A DNA stretch of 64,000 nucleotides from Syntrophomonas sp. DTU018 (GTDB lineage: Bacteria; Bacillota; Syntrophomonadia; Syntrophomonadales; Syntrophomonadaceae): assembly GCA_001513155.1 (NCBI GenBank), contig LFSR01000035.1, positions 26,072 to 90,071 on the forward strand, given 5' to 3'. Below, piece after piece: positions 1 to 7,575 of the stretch; positions within the stretch are counted from its first letter, which is position 1; each line of letters opens with the position of its first letter. The position numbers were made by a program, and so were the translations under genes. Under the pieces are notes generated by a model. That model had not been told where the DNA came from. It was given only the letters and a program-made list of their open reading frames with translations, and ran no database searches.

Positions 1-231
1 ATCTGCCAGAATAGCGCCTTTCACGGGCAGTTCTTCACTGAGCACTACTTCAAAAGGATACCCTTTGATCTTTGAAGTTATCGGACAAGCAAGTAATAGA
101 CCAGTTTTATGGTTATATGTTTTTGGAGAAAGAACTAAGGCTGGTCTTTTGCCCGCTTGTTCATGTCCGGCTTGCGGATTAAAATCCAGCCAAATAACGT
201 CCTCCCTTTGGGGAATATAATCTGCTACCAT
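1..231 (-). CDS. mazF: MazF-family endoribonuclease toxin, partial (C terminus outside window)
   Basis: The first 77 codons of a MazF/PemK-type mRNA interferase are visible and the C terminus runs off the window. The translation has the family's early strand (EDVIWLDFNP), the GKRPALVLSP stretch and the ACPITSK strand in the expected order. The ATG at 231-229 lies inside the end of the upstream antitoxin gene, so the two reading frames overlap by 7 bases, the usual translational coupling of toxin and antitoxin. In the family, the toxin cuts mRNA at short sequences and is held inactive by MazE. Whether the toxin is intact cannot be seen. Confidence 0.85.
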   Translation of the reverse strand, partial: MVADYIPQREDVIWLDFNPQAGHEQAGKRPALVLSPKTYNHKTGLLLACPITSKIKGYPFEVVLSEELPVKGAILAD

Positions 232-458
232 AGTTCTCTCCCCATAGGCAAACCAAGATCTATTTCCTGATGAAGATTATCCTGGGTAATGCCTTCCAAT
301 AATTCTTCTAAGGACAGTTTCTTTTTACGTATTATGATGAGCTCATCTTTGAAGCTTATGTCTACAACAACCCCATCGCTTATTTCGGCTTGTTCGGCTA
401 TCAATTGAGGTATCCGTAATCCAAGACTATTTCCCCATTTAGTTACTTTCGTTTGCAT
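225..458 (-). CDS. mazE: MazE-family antitoxin (AbrB/SpoVT fold)
   Basis: This 77-residue protein begins MQTKVTKWGNSLGLRIP, the typical swapped-hairpin DNA-binding start of MazE antitoxins (K-x-GNS-x-G-x-R-IP). The acidic C-terminal half (EELLEGI...HQEIDLG) is the part that wraps the toxin in the family. An AGGAG site lies 7 bases before the ATG. The gene overlaps mazF by 7 bases and begins 14 bases after the broken mutS2 reading frame. It probably neutralises MazF and represses its own promoter together with it. The promoter probably lies in the short stretch around 459-503, where the sequence is rich in TGTATACA-like inverted repeats. Confidence 0.85.
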   Translation of the reverse strand: MQTKVTKWGNSLGLRIPQLIAEQAEISDGVVVDISFKDELIIIRKKKLSLEELLEGITQDNLHQEIDLGLPMGRELW

Positions 459-472
459 GTTCCCACTCCTAC

Positions 473-1018
473 CTATCTGTTAATACATAGTGTATACATC
501 GCTAATATTTCATGCAGCTTTTGCCGGATACGTTCCTCCACCATGGCCATGCGCTTGCGGATCCGGTAAAGTTCGCTGCTGGCCCGGTCTGCTACCTCCT
601 GATTTACTATGGCAGCAGTGATTTCGCTGTACAGGTCATCCAAAACAAACATGGAATGAGCATAGGAAGCTAGACGGGGTGCCACCGCCTGCATGGTGTC
701 CATGTATTTTACCATTCGTTTTACCCCTTCCAGCAGCTTACCGCACGACTCCAGTTCCCGGGGAGTCAGCACAAAGCCCTTGCCCAGTTTAGCCATAACT
801 TCAGGAATGTTTTCCATAAGAGGCAAGGGAACACTGGAATTGGCCTCCAGCATGCTTCGGGCTTCGGTAGTCTCATCCATCCAGTTTTGAATCTGCCGCT
901 CATTAACTGAAGGTTTGAGCTGGCTCAAAAGCTTCCGGGCGGTTTCCGTAAGGGCAAAAGTTTTTATTTCATCCAGGATCTTATGGAACTCCAGCAGTTC
1001 CAGGGTGGTATTATTCAT
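473..1018 (-). pseudogene. mutS2: MutS2 N-terminal fragment, truncated
   Basis: The 181 residues match the N-terminal clamp/core part of MutS2 (MNNTTLELLEFHKILDEIKTFA..., then LTPRELESCGKLLEGVKRM and ...RIRKRMAMVEERIRQKLHEIL). Full MutS2 has about 780 residues with an ATPase and a C-terminal Smr nuclease domain, so over 600 residues are missing. Homology ends near 503 and is followed by ten unrelated codons and a stop, just before mazE. An intact AGGAGG ribosome site precedes the ATG. The fragment lacks the Walker motifs, so the normal recombination and ribosome-rescue role is unlikely. The rest could lie beyond the mazEF cassette to the left of the window. Confidence 0.7.
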
Positions 1019-1062
1019 TATTCATCCTCCTTAAGCCTTGTTGAAAAACGGGTTCCGCATAT

Positions 1063-1152
1063 GTCATCGCGAGGAGCGAAGGGACGTGGCGATCTGTAAA
1101 TCAAACCGTTAATTGACAAAGAGATTGCCACGCGCTGCGCGCTCGCAATGAC
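1063..1152. repeat. Dispersed palindromic repeat, copy 1
   Basis: A left arm (1063-1095, starting GTCATCGCGAGGAGCG and ending GTGGCGATCT) and a right arm (1122-1152, AGATTGCCACG to CTCGCAATGAC) form an imperfect inverted repeat around an AT-richer spacer. Related copies lie at 20715-20797 and 48794-48883. The spacer TCAAACCGTTA(A/G)TTGACA is shared with the second copy, so this is a mobile-type unit and not a chance hairpin. A 70-residue reading frame through it is an artefact of the repeat. Confidence 0.85.
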
Positions 1153-1256
1153 ACAATTGGGAGCCATTTTCACAGCAATGACACGCACAGTGATTTTTCG
1201 TTTCATCGTAGCCTGCACCACAGGTGACATCTCTCCCCTCTTAACCTCGCTGTAAA

Positions 1257-1303
1257 TAATAAAAAACCGGACTGCAGCAGAACTAACGGCTGTTCAGTCC
1301 GGT
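1257..1303 (-). terminator. Intrinsic terminator, minus strand
   Basis: On the minus strand ACCGGACTG pairs with CAGTCCGGT around an inner CAGC/GCTG pairing, followed at once by a run of six T and more AT. It is the second of two terminators in tandem after the small RNA at 1331-1529. It also separates that RNA from the mutS2 fragment. Confidence 0.75.
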
Positions 1304-1330
1304 ATCCACCCTGGTGCCAGAAAACCAGGA

Positions 1331-1357
1331 ATAAAAAAACCATGCCCATGCACGGTT
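1331..1357 (-). terminator. Intrinsic terminator of the small RNA
   Basis: On the minus strand an 8-bp stem (AACCGTGC with GCATGGTT, one G-U pair) and a 4-base loop are followed by seven consecutive T. Confidence 0.8.
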
Positions 1358-1529
1358 CCTGTCATTATTTATTCATAATGATAAGAATGCCTGCCGCTGT
1401 TGTTCTGCTGCAAACCCATACACCACCAGTCCCTGTCTGCAGGGACTTAGTGTACCGTTTGCAACCGTATTAAACTACGGTTAGTTGTGAACAACCTCGG
1501 ACATAAATGCATTCCTTTACCTTAACATT
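1331..1529 (-). ncRNA. Structured small RNA, about 200 nt, possibly 6S-like
   Basis: A promoter, a foldable 200-nt stretch without a reading frame and an intrinsic terminator occur in order on the minus strand. The fold is a long rod. AGGAATGC near the 5' end pairs with GCATTCTT near the 3' end, then CCGAGGTTGTTC pairs with GAACAACAGCGG. A bubble follows whose 5' side holds the hairpin AACCGTA/TACGGTT. Then GCAAAC/GTTTGC and the terminal hairpin AGTCCCTG/CAGGGACT close it. The 3' terminator is AACCGTGC-ATGG-GCATGGTT plus seven T (1331-1357). Size, rod shape and central bubble resemble 6S RNA, which binds RNA polymerase. The hairpin on the 5' side of the bubble is not the usual 6S layout, so the family is uncertain. 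Confidence 0.7.
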
Positions 1530-1535
1530 GGTTTA

Positions 1536-1564
1536 ATTGTATGACATCACAAGCAATGATTCAA
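1536..1564 (-). promoter_or_regulatory. Sigma-A promoter of the small RNA
   Basis: On the minus strand a TTGAAT -35 box (1559-1564) and a TACAAT -10 box (1536-1541) are separated by exactly 17 bases. Transcription would start near 1529, which fits the 5' end of the folded RNA. Confidence 0.75.
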
Positions 1565-1578
1565 GTCTCCTATTCATC

Positions 1579-2439
1579 CTAGCAATCACTAATCTTTGCC
1601 AGGGGGCCTTTTTCAAACAGGCATTCAATCAGTTCCGCTTCAGTGACCAGGCCCTGCACCTGGTGATCCTCGCTGATAACCACCACCAGCAGGTAATAGG
1701 TAGGACTGCTGGCCTGCAGAATGGTTTTCACTAAGGTCTCCGGCTTGCTGACATACTGCTGGGCGGGCAGGTGGCCATGTCTGGCCAGATCACCTTTTTT
1801 GTTGACCAGGTAGCGCATAAAGGAATAAGCCAGCAGCTGGCCCTCCCGCCGGGCTGACCAGAATAAAATTATTCCAGCCAGTATTAGATTTAAACCTGTC
1901 AACCAGCTGAGAGTCTCATAAATGCCCCAGATTATCAAAGCCGCGCCCGCTATCTGCCCCAACCGGGCCACTCTGGCAGTAGCCTTTTTATAACCCTGCC
2001 GCCGGGATAGCTGGGCTCGAAGTATTCTGCCTCCATCCAGAGGGAGGACAGGAAGCAGGTTAAACAATCCCAGGAACAAGTTTACAGTGGTAAAGAATTC
2101 TGCTTTGGCCATGGACAGGTAGGGAGTCAGAAAATAAAAAACTGCCGCCAGGGTTAAGCTGCAGGCTGGTCCGGTAACGGCAATAATGGTTTCCTTTTCT
2201 GGATCCAGTCCGGTAAAGTCTTCAACTTTAGCCTGCCCCCCAAAGGGCAGCAGTTCTACTTCTTCAACGGTTACCTGCAAACTGCGGGCCGCTACTAGGT
2301 GGGCCAGTTCATGCAGCAGAACAGCCGTCAAAACCAGCAGCACTTCCAGCCCCAGTCCCAGCCACACGTATACCAGGGCTAAAAGCAACAGCAGCGGATG
2401 GACCTTTAATCTTACCCCAGCCAGCCTGCCCAATCTCAT
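1579..2439 (-). CDS. spoIVFB: SpoIVFB-like intramembrane metalloprotease (M50 family)
   Basis: This 286-residue polytopic membrane protein has the site-2 protease zinc motif HELAH near residue 43 and the second motif NLLPVLPLDGGR near residue 127, both in hydrophobic segments. A C-terminal soluble part of about 75 residues resembles the CBS tail of SpoIVFB. In Bacillus this enzyme cleaves pro-sigma-K in the mother-cell forespore membrane. The gene starts 2 bases after the SpoIVFA-like gene and has no clear ribosome site, so coupled translation is likely. Its neighbourhood (mre, min and spoIVFAB in the same order as in Bacillus) supports the assignment. Confidence 0.85.
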   Translation of the reverse strand: MRLGRLAGVRLKVHPLLLLLALVYVWLGLGLEVLLVLTAVLLHELAHLVAARSLQVTVEEVELLPFGGQAKVEDFTGLDPEKETIIAVTGPACSLTLAAVFYFLTPYLSMAKAEFFTTVNLFLGLFNLLPVLPLDGGRILRAQLSRRQGYKKATARVARLGQIAGAALIIWGIYETLSWLTGLNLILAGIILFWSARREGQLLAYSFMRYLVNKKGDLARHGHLPAQQYVSKPETLVKTILQASSPTYYLLVVVISEDHQVQGLVTEAELIECLFEKGPLAKISDC

Positions 2440-2441
2440 GA

Positions 2442-3020
2442 TCAGGGAAAGAGACTTTGCGGATCCAAGGGCCCATGTTCGTCGCGCAGTTCAAAATAAA
2501 AGGTTTTCCCGGTCTTGCCCAAAATCTGGCTCTGATTCACCTGCTGGTTTTCCCTTACCAGCACTTCCTGCAAACCCTGATAGTAAGAGAACAGCTTTTG
2601 CCCGTGTTTGACCAGTATGGTTCTTCCCTCATCATTACGGGATACTTCCACCACTTCTCCAGACAAAACCGGGCGAACCGGAGTATTTTCCTTAACTATC
2701 AGGGTTACCCCGGGGTGAAATTCCTGTTTACGGCTGTCTTCGTTCCAGCTCCACCCATAACGCCGGGCTACGGTCAGGTAGCTGCAGGGAGTCTGCATCT
2801 GGCTGTCGGCTAAAACCGGCACTTCTTTATCCGTCATGCGGCTGCGGGTGTTCTTTATCAGCAGAGCCAGTTTTTCTTCCACTCCATAATCTTTCAGAAC
2901 ATAATTGCTCAATACCGCTTCTACCAGGTAGCGGCTGCTGTGATCTGACTGCAGGGACAATCCCACCAGCATAATGATTATGATCACCGCCAGCAGGCGT
3001 ATGCGAAAACTGCCTATCAT
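2442..3020 (-). CDS. spoIVFA: SpoIVFA-like M23-domain membrane protein
   Basis: The protein has a single N-terminal membrane segment (about residues 5-25, RLLAVIIIIMLVGLSL) and a C-terminal peptidase M23/LytM-like domain (PVRPVLSGEVVEVSRNDEG...LVKHGQKLFSYYQGL...FYFELRDEHGPLDPQSLFP). The usual M23 zinc ligands are not obvious, as in SpoIVFA, which is a regulator and not an active peptidase. I place the start at ATG 3020 because GAGGTG lies 6 bases upstream; a longer frame to 3074 lacks a ribosome site. It is directly upstream of the spoIVFB-like gene. In the family it anchors and inhibits SpoIVFB until sporulation signalling. Confidence 0.75.
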   Translation of the reverse strand: MIGSFRIRLLAVIIIIMLVGLSLQSDHSSRYLVEAVLSNYVLKDYGVEEKLALLIKNTRSRMTDKEVPVLADSQMQTPCSYLTVARRYGWSWNEDSRKQEFHPGVTLIVKENTPVRPVLSGEVVEVSRNDEGRTILVKHGQKLFSYYQGLQEVLVRENQQVNQSQILGKTGKTFYFELRDEHGPLDPQSLFP

Positions 3021-3216
3021 CCCTATCACCTCAGTGATCTTTTTGACCCCTTGTCCCGGCTGCAGCGAGCACAAACTTGAAAGAACCGGGCAGTAAAGTA
3101 TATCTTGTTAATGAGGAAAATATGACAGGGCTGCAGGGAGAAAAAGTTTTAGTGTTGAATAGTTTATTATTGTAATATTGTAATAGTAACAAATCTTTAA
3201 CACTGGGGGTATTGCC

Positions 3217-4191
3217 ATGAAAACCCGAATAACCGAATTGTTTGGTATCGAATACCCGATCATCTGCGGAGGAATGCTGTGGCTGGCTACGCCCGAACTT
3301 TGCGCCGCCATTTCCAATGCAGGAGGATTGGGTAATATTACTGCCTGCAACTACGACACCGGCGAGGAATTGCGCCAGGCTATCCAGCGTGCCCGGGAAC
3401 TGACCAGCAAGCCTATCGGCGTAAATATTACCCTCATGCCCTCCATGCGCTTCACCGATGAGATTTTTGATGATTTCTTTAAGGTATGTGCGGAAGAAAA
3501 AGTGGAAGTAATAGAAGTGTCAGGCAGGCCGGCAGTAAAATACCTGGATATGCTGCATAAAGCCGGTGTAAAGGTAATGCATAAGGTGGGAGCAGTTCGT
3601 CACGCCAAGAACATAGAGAGATATGGTTATGATGCTGTTATTGCCGCAGGTATCGAGGAAGGGGGACATCCCCTCAATGATGACGTTACCACCATGGTGC
3701 TGGTGCCCCGCATTGTGGAAAGTGTCAGCATACCAGTTATTGCTACAGGCGGAATTGCCGATGGCCGCGGATTGGCGGCAGCTCTGGCACTGGGGGCAGA
3801 GGGTGTGCTGATGGCTACCCGTTTCATCGCTACCAAGGAATGCGCCGTCCATCCCCGGGTATGGGAAGAACTCATCCAGCGCCAGGAGCATGAAACTACC
3901 CTCATCTGCAAAACAGTGGGTCTCCAGGGTCGTGCCTTGAAGAACAAACTGGCCGAGCAGGTATTGGAACTGGAGAGCAAAGGAGCCAGTTTGGCAGACT
4001 TGGTTCCCCTGCTGTCCGGCCAAAAAGCCAAGACTGCCTGGCAAACCGGTGAGGTGGATGATGCTGCTCTGATGGTGGGTCAGTCTATCGGTCTGGTAAA
4101 AGAAGTGACTACCTGCAAGGAGCTGATTGAGTCCATGGTGGAAGAAGCCCGTACTATTTTGGCCAATAATCTGGCTCGCTTTAATAACTAG
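3217..4191 (+). CDS. Nitronate monooxygenase / FabK-like FMN flavoprotein
   Basis: This 324-residue protein is a TIM-barrel flavoprotein of the 2-nitropropane dioxygenase family. It begins with the family pattern ITELFGIEYPIICGGM, followed by AGGLGNITA, GVNITL, and the phosphate-binding loop ATGGIADGRGLAAALALGAEGVLMATRF near residue 180. The HNA-type region reads EEGGHPLNDDVTT. Members oxidise nitronates or, as FabK, reduce enoyl-ACP; the sequence alone does not decide. A GGGGG site lies 8 bases before the ATG. It is the only plus-strand gene inside the shape and sporulation cluster and ends at a strong terminator (4217-4251), so it looks like an insertion into conserved gene order. Confidence 0.8.
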   Translation: MKTRITELFGIEYPIICGGMLWLATPELCAAISNAGGLGNITACNYDTGEELRQAIQRARELTSKPIGVNITLMPSMRFTDEIFDDFFKVCAEEKVEVIEVSGRPAVKYLDMLHKAGVKVMHKVGAVRHAKNIERYGYDAVIAAGIEEGGHPLNDDVTTMVLVPRIVESVSIPVIATGGIADGRGLAAALALGAEGVLMATRFIATKECAVHPRVWEELIQRQEHETTLICKTVGLQGRALKNKLAEQVLELESKGASLADLVPLLSGQKAKTAWQTGEVDDAALMVGQSIGLVKEVTTCKELIESMVEEARTILANNLARFNN

Positions 4192-4216
4192 TAATTAACA
4201 ATTAATTGACAAAGCA

Positions 4217-4251
4217 GCGTGCTGTGGGGAATAACCTGTCCCACAGCACGC
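4217..4251. terminator. Intrinsic terminator between convergent genes
   Basis: A perfect 12-bp stem, GCGTGCTGTGGG with CCCACAGCACGC, surrounds an 11-base loop and is followed by TTCCGTTT. It lies 26 bases after the nitronate monooxygenase-like gene and 48 bases beyond the end of the converging rodA, so it may serve both. Confidence 0.75.
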
Positions 4252-4298
4252 TTCCGTTTAAGCTCAGAATTGGCTTTTAGTATAGCCAGACAAGATAG

Positions 4299-5441
4299 TT
4301 AAAAAACCAGTTTGCGCCCTCTGATATTAACGCTCAAGATCAATCCCACCGCCACCAGATTGGTAAGCATGGAACTGCCTCCATAGCTTATGAAGGGCAA
4401 GGGTATACCGGTTATAGGCATGATGCCGATGGACATGCCAATGTTCTCAAAGATATGAAACAGCCACATGGCAGTAATACCGGATACCAGAAGGGTCCCA
4501 AACAAGTCTTTGGCTTGAAAACTGATATAGATAGCCCGCAGCAGCAGAATGGCATACAGCAGGATAACAGCGGCAGCGCCGATGAAGCCCATTTCCTCAC
4601 CGATAACTGCATAAATAAAGTCGGTGTGATGCTCGGGCAGAAAATTCAGCTGTACCTGGGTGCCCTTAAACAGACCCTGTCCGGTCAGTCCTCCGGCTCC
4701 TATGGCGATCAGAGACTGAATGGTATTCCATCCAGCCCCGCGGCCTCCCTGACCATCTTCATAGGGGTTAACGAAAACTGTCAGCCGTTTGATCTGGTAA
4801 TCCTCAAGAGGTAACCACATACCAAACTGAAAGTGCAGAAATAGCGCCAGGGCCACCATACCTGCTGCCGCAGCTATTAAACCGCACAGAACACGGGGAT
4901 TAGCTCCAGCCACAAACAGCATTACCAAGGTCATGGCGATGTAAACCAGCGCCGTACCCAGATCTGGCTGCATTAAAATCAGCAGAAAGGGTACTCCCAT
5001 ATATAAAAAGCAGGGTAAGATCTCGCTGAAAGTGGTGAGCATCCCTTTGCGACTGTTGAGAAAGTCTGCAAAGGTAATGGCCAGCATTACCTTGGTAAAT
5101 TCAGCCGGCTGAACCGCCGGCAGCGGACCCAGGCTAATCCAGCCGGTGGTACCACGTACTTCTTCCCCCATTACCAGCACTGCTATCAGCAGAAAAATAG
5201 AAAGCCCGTACAGGATAATGCTGTATCGCCTTAACTGGCTGTAATCATAGCGCATTATCAGCATAGCCGCTGCCAGACCGATCCCCACAAAGACAGCTTG
5301 TTTTTTCACATAGTAATAGGGATCCCCGGCGATGCTCTGACTGGCGCTGGACAATACTACCAGCCCAATGCCCATGATGAAAAATAAGCTTATGAGAAAT
5401 GGTTTATCTATGAACTTGAGCCGTTTTACATTCAAAGTCAA
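4299..5441 (-). CDS. rodA: RodA/FtsW/SpoVE-family peptidoglycan glycosyltransferase
   Basis: This 380-residue protein has about ten membrane segments and the SEDS-family signatures: GLAAAMLIMRYDY, the GWISLGPLPAVQPAEFTKV loop, the Asp-bearing LMQPDLGTALVYIAMT, FLPEHHTDFIYAVIGEEMGF and the C-terminal GIPLPFISYGGSSMLTNLVAVGLILSV. SEDS proteins polymerise lipid II together with a class B PBP; the partner is probably the PBP2 gene at 7576. The start is TTG at 5441 behind AGGAGG. It has its own promoter (5461-5490) and is separated from the min genes by a terminator. Confidence 0.9.
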   Translation of the reverse strand: MTLNVKRLKFIDKPFLISLFFIMGIGLVVLSSASQSIAGDPYYYVKKQAVFVGIGLAAAMLIMRYDYSQLRRYSIILYGLSIFLLIAVLVMGEEVRGTTGWISLGPLPAVQPAEFTKVMLAITFADFLNSRKGMLTTFSEILPCFLYMGVPFLLILMQPDLGTALVYIAMTLVMLFVAGANPRVLCGLIAAAAGMVALALFLHFQFGMWLPLEDYQIKRLTVFVNPYEDGQGGRGAGWNTIQSLIAIGAGGLTGQGLFKGTQVQLNFLPEHHTDFIYAVIGEEMGFIGAAAVILLYAILLLRAIYISFQAKDLFGTLLVSGITAMWLFHIFENIGMSIGIMPITGIPLPFISYGGSSMLTNLVAVGLILSVNIRGRKLVF

Positions 5442-5460
5442 ACTTCCTCCTGTCCCATTA

Positions 5461-5490
5461 ATTATATCGACACCAGTTCGCTGATGTCTA
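5461..5490 (-). promoter_or_regulatory. Sigma-A promoter of rodA
   Basis: On the minus strand TAGACA (5485-5490) and TATAAT (5461-5466) are 18 bases apart, just upstream of the AGGAGG site of rodA. Confidence 0.6.
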
Positions 5491-5535
5491 CCTGACTTCT
5501 TTAGGCAGATTCGGGAAGATCCGGGAAAATACCCG

Positions 5536-5600
5536 GCAAAAAAATTCGGGGACGTTAAAGCTGCCTTCTCACCAGGGAGAAGACAATTTAAACGTCCCCG
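5536..5600 (-). terminator. Intrinsic terminator after minE
   Basis: On the minus strand CGGGGACGTT pairs with AACGTCCCCG around a loop that itself forms CTTCTC/GAGAAG, followed by AA and seven T. It ends the minCDE transcript and explains why rodA has its own promoter. Confidence 0.8.
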
Positions 5601-5638
5601 TATCTTCCTTAAAAAAGCAAGGAGGGGAAAAGAGGGGG

Positions 5639-5911
5639 TTACTGGTTAACTGCCCGGCGAAAGCCTCGTACGGGTATGCTGGCAATTAGGGCCACGGAGT
5701 CATCCTCATTGGCCAGATCTACCACCAGGGCATCCTCATCTATATCCAGGTATTCTTTGATGACTCGAATTAAGTCTTCCTTCAAAGCGTTAAGCAGTTC
5801 CGGCGAGCTGGAGCTACGGTCATGTACCAGCACCAGGCGCAGGCGTTCCTTGGCGATGTCTTTGCTGGACATAGTCTCTCGATTAAAAATTCTGCTGATT
5901 ATATCAAACAA
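5639..5911 (-). CDS. minE: MinE, topological specificity factor of cell division
   Basis: This 90-residue protein fits the MinE family in length and pattern: an amphipathic start (MFDIISRIFN), the MinD-contact helix with SKDIAKERLRLVLVHDRS, and the dimerising C-terminal sheet ending in LIASIPVRGF. MinE drives MinCD off the membrane to place the septum at mid-cell. It follows minD by 17 bases and ends the min operon. The presence of MinE, and not only a DivIVA-type system, is common in Clostridia. Confidence 0.93.
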   Translation of the reverse strand: MFDIISRIFNRETMSSKDIAKERLRLVLVHDRSSSSPELLNALKEDLIRVIKEYLDIDEDALVVDLANEDDSVALIASIPVRGFRRAVNQ

Positions 5912-5928
5912 AGATCTCTCCTCCTTTG

Positions 5929-6729
5929 TTACCGGGCCAGTTTTATCATTTTCTTGAAACGTTCCACCAAATTGCCGGCTTCATCTCCTTGAAACAAAGG
6001 TACTTCCTCGCCCATGATCCTCCGGGCAATACGCCGGTAGGCGCCTCCAGCCCGGGAGTTATTGTCCAAAACGGCCGGCTCCCCTTTGTTAGTAGAAACT
6101 ATAATCATTTCATCCTCCGGAACCACCCCCAGCAGCTCTACAGACAGGATGTCAATTATATCATCAATATCCATCATGTCTCCCCGTTTAACCATAGATT
6201 TACGCAACCGGTTAATAATCAAGCGTGCCCGGGTCAATCCCGCTGCTTCCAATAAACCAATAATGCGATCAGCATCCCGCACCGCTGATACTTCCGGGGT
6301 TGCCACTATAATAGCATCATCCGCACCGGCAATAGCATTTCTGAATCCCTGTTCGATACCGGCGGGGCAGTCCACGAGAATAATATCAAATTCCTTGCGC
6401 AATTCATTGGTTAAGTTTTTCATCTGATGCGGGGTCACAGCGGTTTTGTCCTTGGTTTGAGCTGCCGGCAGCAAATACAAGCTTTCAAAACGCTTGTCCC
6501 TTATCAGAGCCTGTTTTAACTTGCAGTGTCCATTAACCACATCCACAATATCGAATACGATCCGGTTTTCCAGGCCCATCACTACATCCAGATTTCGCAA
6601 GCCAATATCCGTATCCACCAGGACAACCTTGTTCCCCATCATAGCTAAAGCAGTACCCAGATTGGCAGTAGTGGTGGTTTTTCCTACCCCTCCCTTGCCA
6701 GATGTTATTACAATGACTTTCCCCTTCAT
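5929..6729 (-). CDS. minD: MinD, septum-site ATPase
   Basis: The 266 residues carry the deviant Walker A motif SGKGGVGKTTTTANLG near residue 10, the switch regions LVDTDIGLRNLDVVMGLENR and VDCPAGIEQGF, and a C-terminal amphipathic membrane-targeting helix (LVERFKKMIKLAR). MinD binds the membrane as an ATP dimer and recruits MinC; MinE stimulates its ATPase. The gene sits between minC (13-base gap) and minE. Confidence 0.96.
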   Translation of the reverse strand: MKGKVIVITSGKGGVGKTTTTANLGTALAMMGNKVVLVDTDIGLRNLDVVMGLENRIVFDIVDVVNGHCKLKQALIRDKRFESLYLLPAAQTKDKTAVTPHQMKNLTNELRKEFDIILVDCPAGIEQGFRNAIAGADDAIIVATPEVSAVRDADRIIGLLEAAGLTRARLIINRLRKSMVKRGDMMDIDDIIDILSVELLGVVPEDEMIIVSTNKGEPAVLDNNSRAGGAYRRIARRIMGEEVPLFQGDEAGNLVERFKKMIKLAR

Positions 6730-6742
6730 GGTTTACCTCCCA

Positions 6743-7372
6743 TCATATTTTTAACTTCTCAATTATCACCTTGCCATCACGAATACGGGCTACCTCCGGG
6801 TCACTATTGGTCACCACCTCACCATCAGGCGGACGGGTAATATGATTGGCAATCCTAATCTGCGTGGGATTCAAACGATAGGCAGCCACAACTGCGCTGG
6901 TATCTCCGCCTGCACCGGCATGGGCTATACCGCGCAGGGATCCCATGACCAGAATGTTGCCTCTGGCTACCACCTCCGCCCCCGGATTGATGTCTCCCAG
7001 TATCACTAGATTGCCATTGCTGTATACTTTTTGGCCTGAACGGAGGTGGCGGCACAATAAAAGGGTTTCAGCATATTCCGGCATGCCCTCCAGAACCGGC
7101 TTGTCAGAGTTGGCTGTATCCCGGCTGTTACTTTTGCTGTTCATAAACCCCTTCAGGTGCAGTCCGTGATCCAGGAGTATGTCTTCAATCTCCCGCACCT
7201 GCTTTTCAGTCAATTGCTTGCTGCCTACATCGATGCTGACCAGGGTTCCCAGCAAGTAATCATCCAGAGAGTTAAGCTGTTTTACCAGACTCTCTTTCAT
7301 GGCACTGAAGGTCTTTTCCCCGCTTAGATCCACCCACAACTCCCCGTTGGCTTTTCTCAGGGTAGTAGACAC
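6743..7372 (-). CDS. minC: MinC, FtsZ-assembly inhibitor
   Basis: The C-terminal half has the MinC beta-helix: HLRSGQKVYSNGNLVILGDINPGAEVVARGNILVMGSLRGIAHAGAGGD, the MinD-binding region. The N-terminal half (VDLSGEKTFSAMKESLVKQL) is the FtsZ-inhibiting domain. I place the start at GTG 7372 because GGAGG lies 8 bases upstream; an in-frame ATG at 7426 would add 18 residues without a ribosome site. The upstream PBP2 gene is cut off by a terminator, so min genes should have a promoter in 7373-7470, but I see no convincing one. Confidence 0.9.
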   Translation of the reverse strand: MSTTLRKANGELWVDLSGEKTFSAMKESLVKQLNSLDDYLLGTLVSIDVGSKQLTEKQVREIEDILLDHGLHLKGFMNSKSNSRDTANSDKPVLEGMPEYAETLLLCRHLRSGQKVYSNGNLVILGDINPGAEVVARGNILVMGSLRGIAHAGAGGDTSAVVAAYRLNPTQIRIANHITRPPDGEVVTNSDPEVARIRDGKVIIEKLKI

Positions 7373-7469
7373 AGCCTTGCCCTCCATTCTCATATGCATC
7401 CAGAGTAAACTCGACAAGAGTATCATCCTATTAATTCAATTTATTCCATAATTTACCTTTGATGAAAAA

Positions 7470-7506
7470 CAAAAAAAGAGAAGTATTTTTCATGAAATAC
7501 CTCTCT
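7470..7506 (-). terminator. Intrinsic terminator after the PBP2 gene
   Basis: On the minus strand an AGAGAGGTATTT / AAATACTTCTCT stem with a 6-base loop is followed by seven T. It ends the mre-PBP2 transcript before minC. Confidence 0.75.
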
Positions 7507-7575
7507 TTGCGTCGTGCAGCCCAAAAAAAATCTCTCAAGGTTCGCCAGATTGATTCGACACTAGCATCCGGAAGG

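Noticed and set aside
1063-1152. The dispersed repeat as an attachment site or insertion sequence
   Set aside because: There is no transposase or integrase gene in the window and no target duplication that I can see.
1018-1230. A 70-codon minus-strand reading frame
   Set aside because: It runs through the dispersed palindromic repeat and its translation is that of the repeat.
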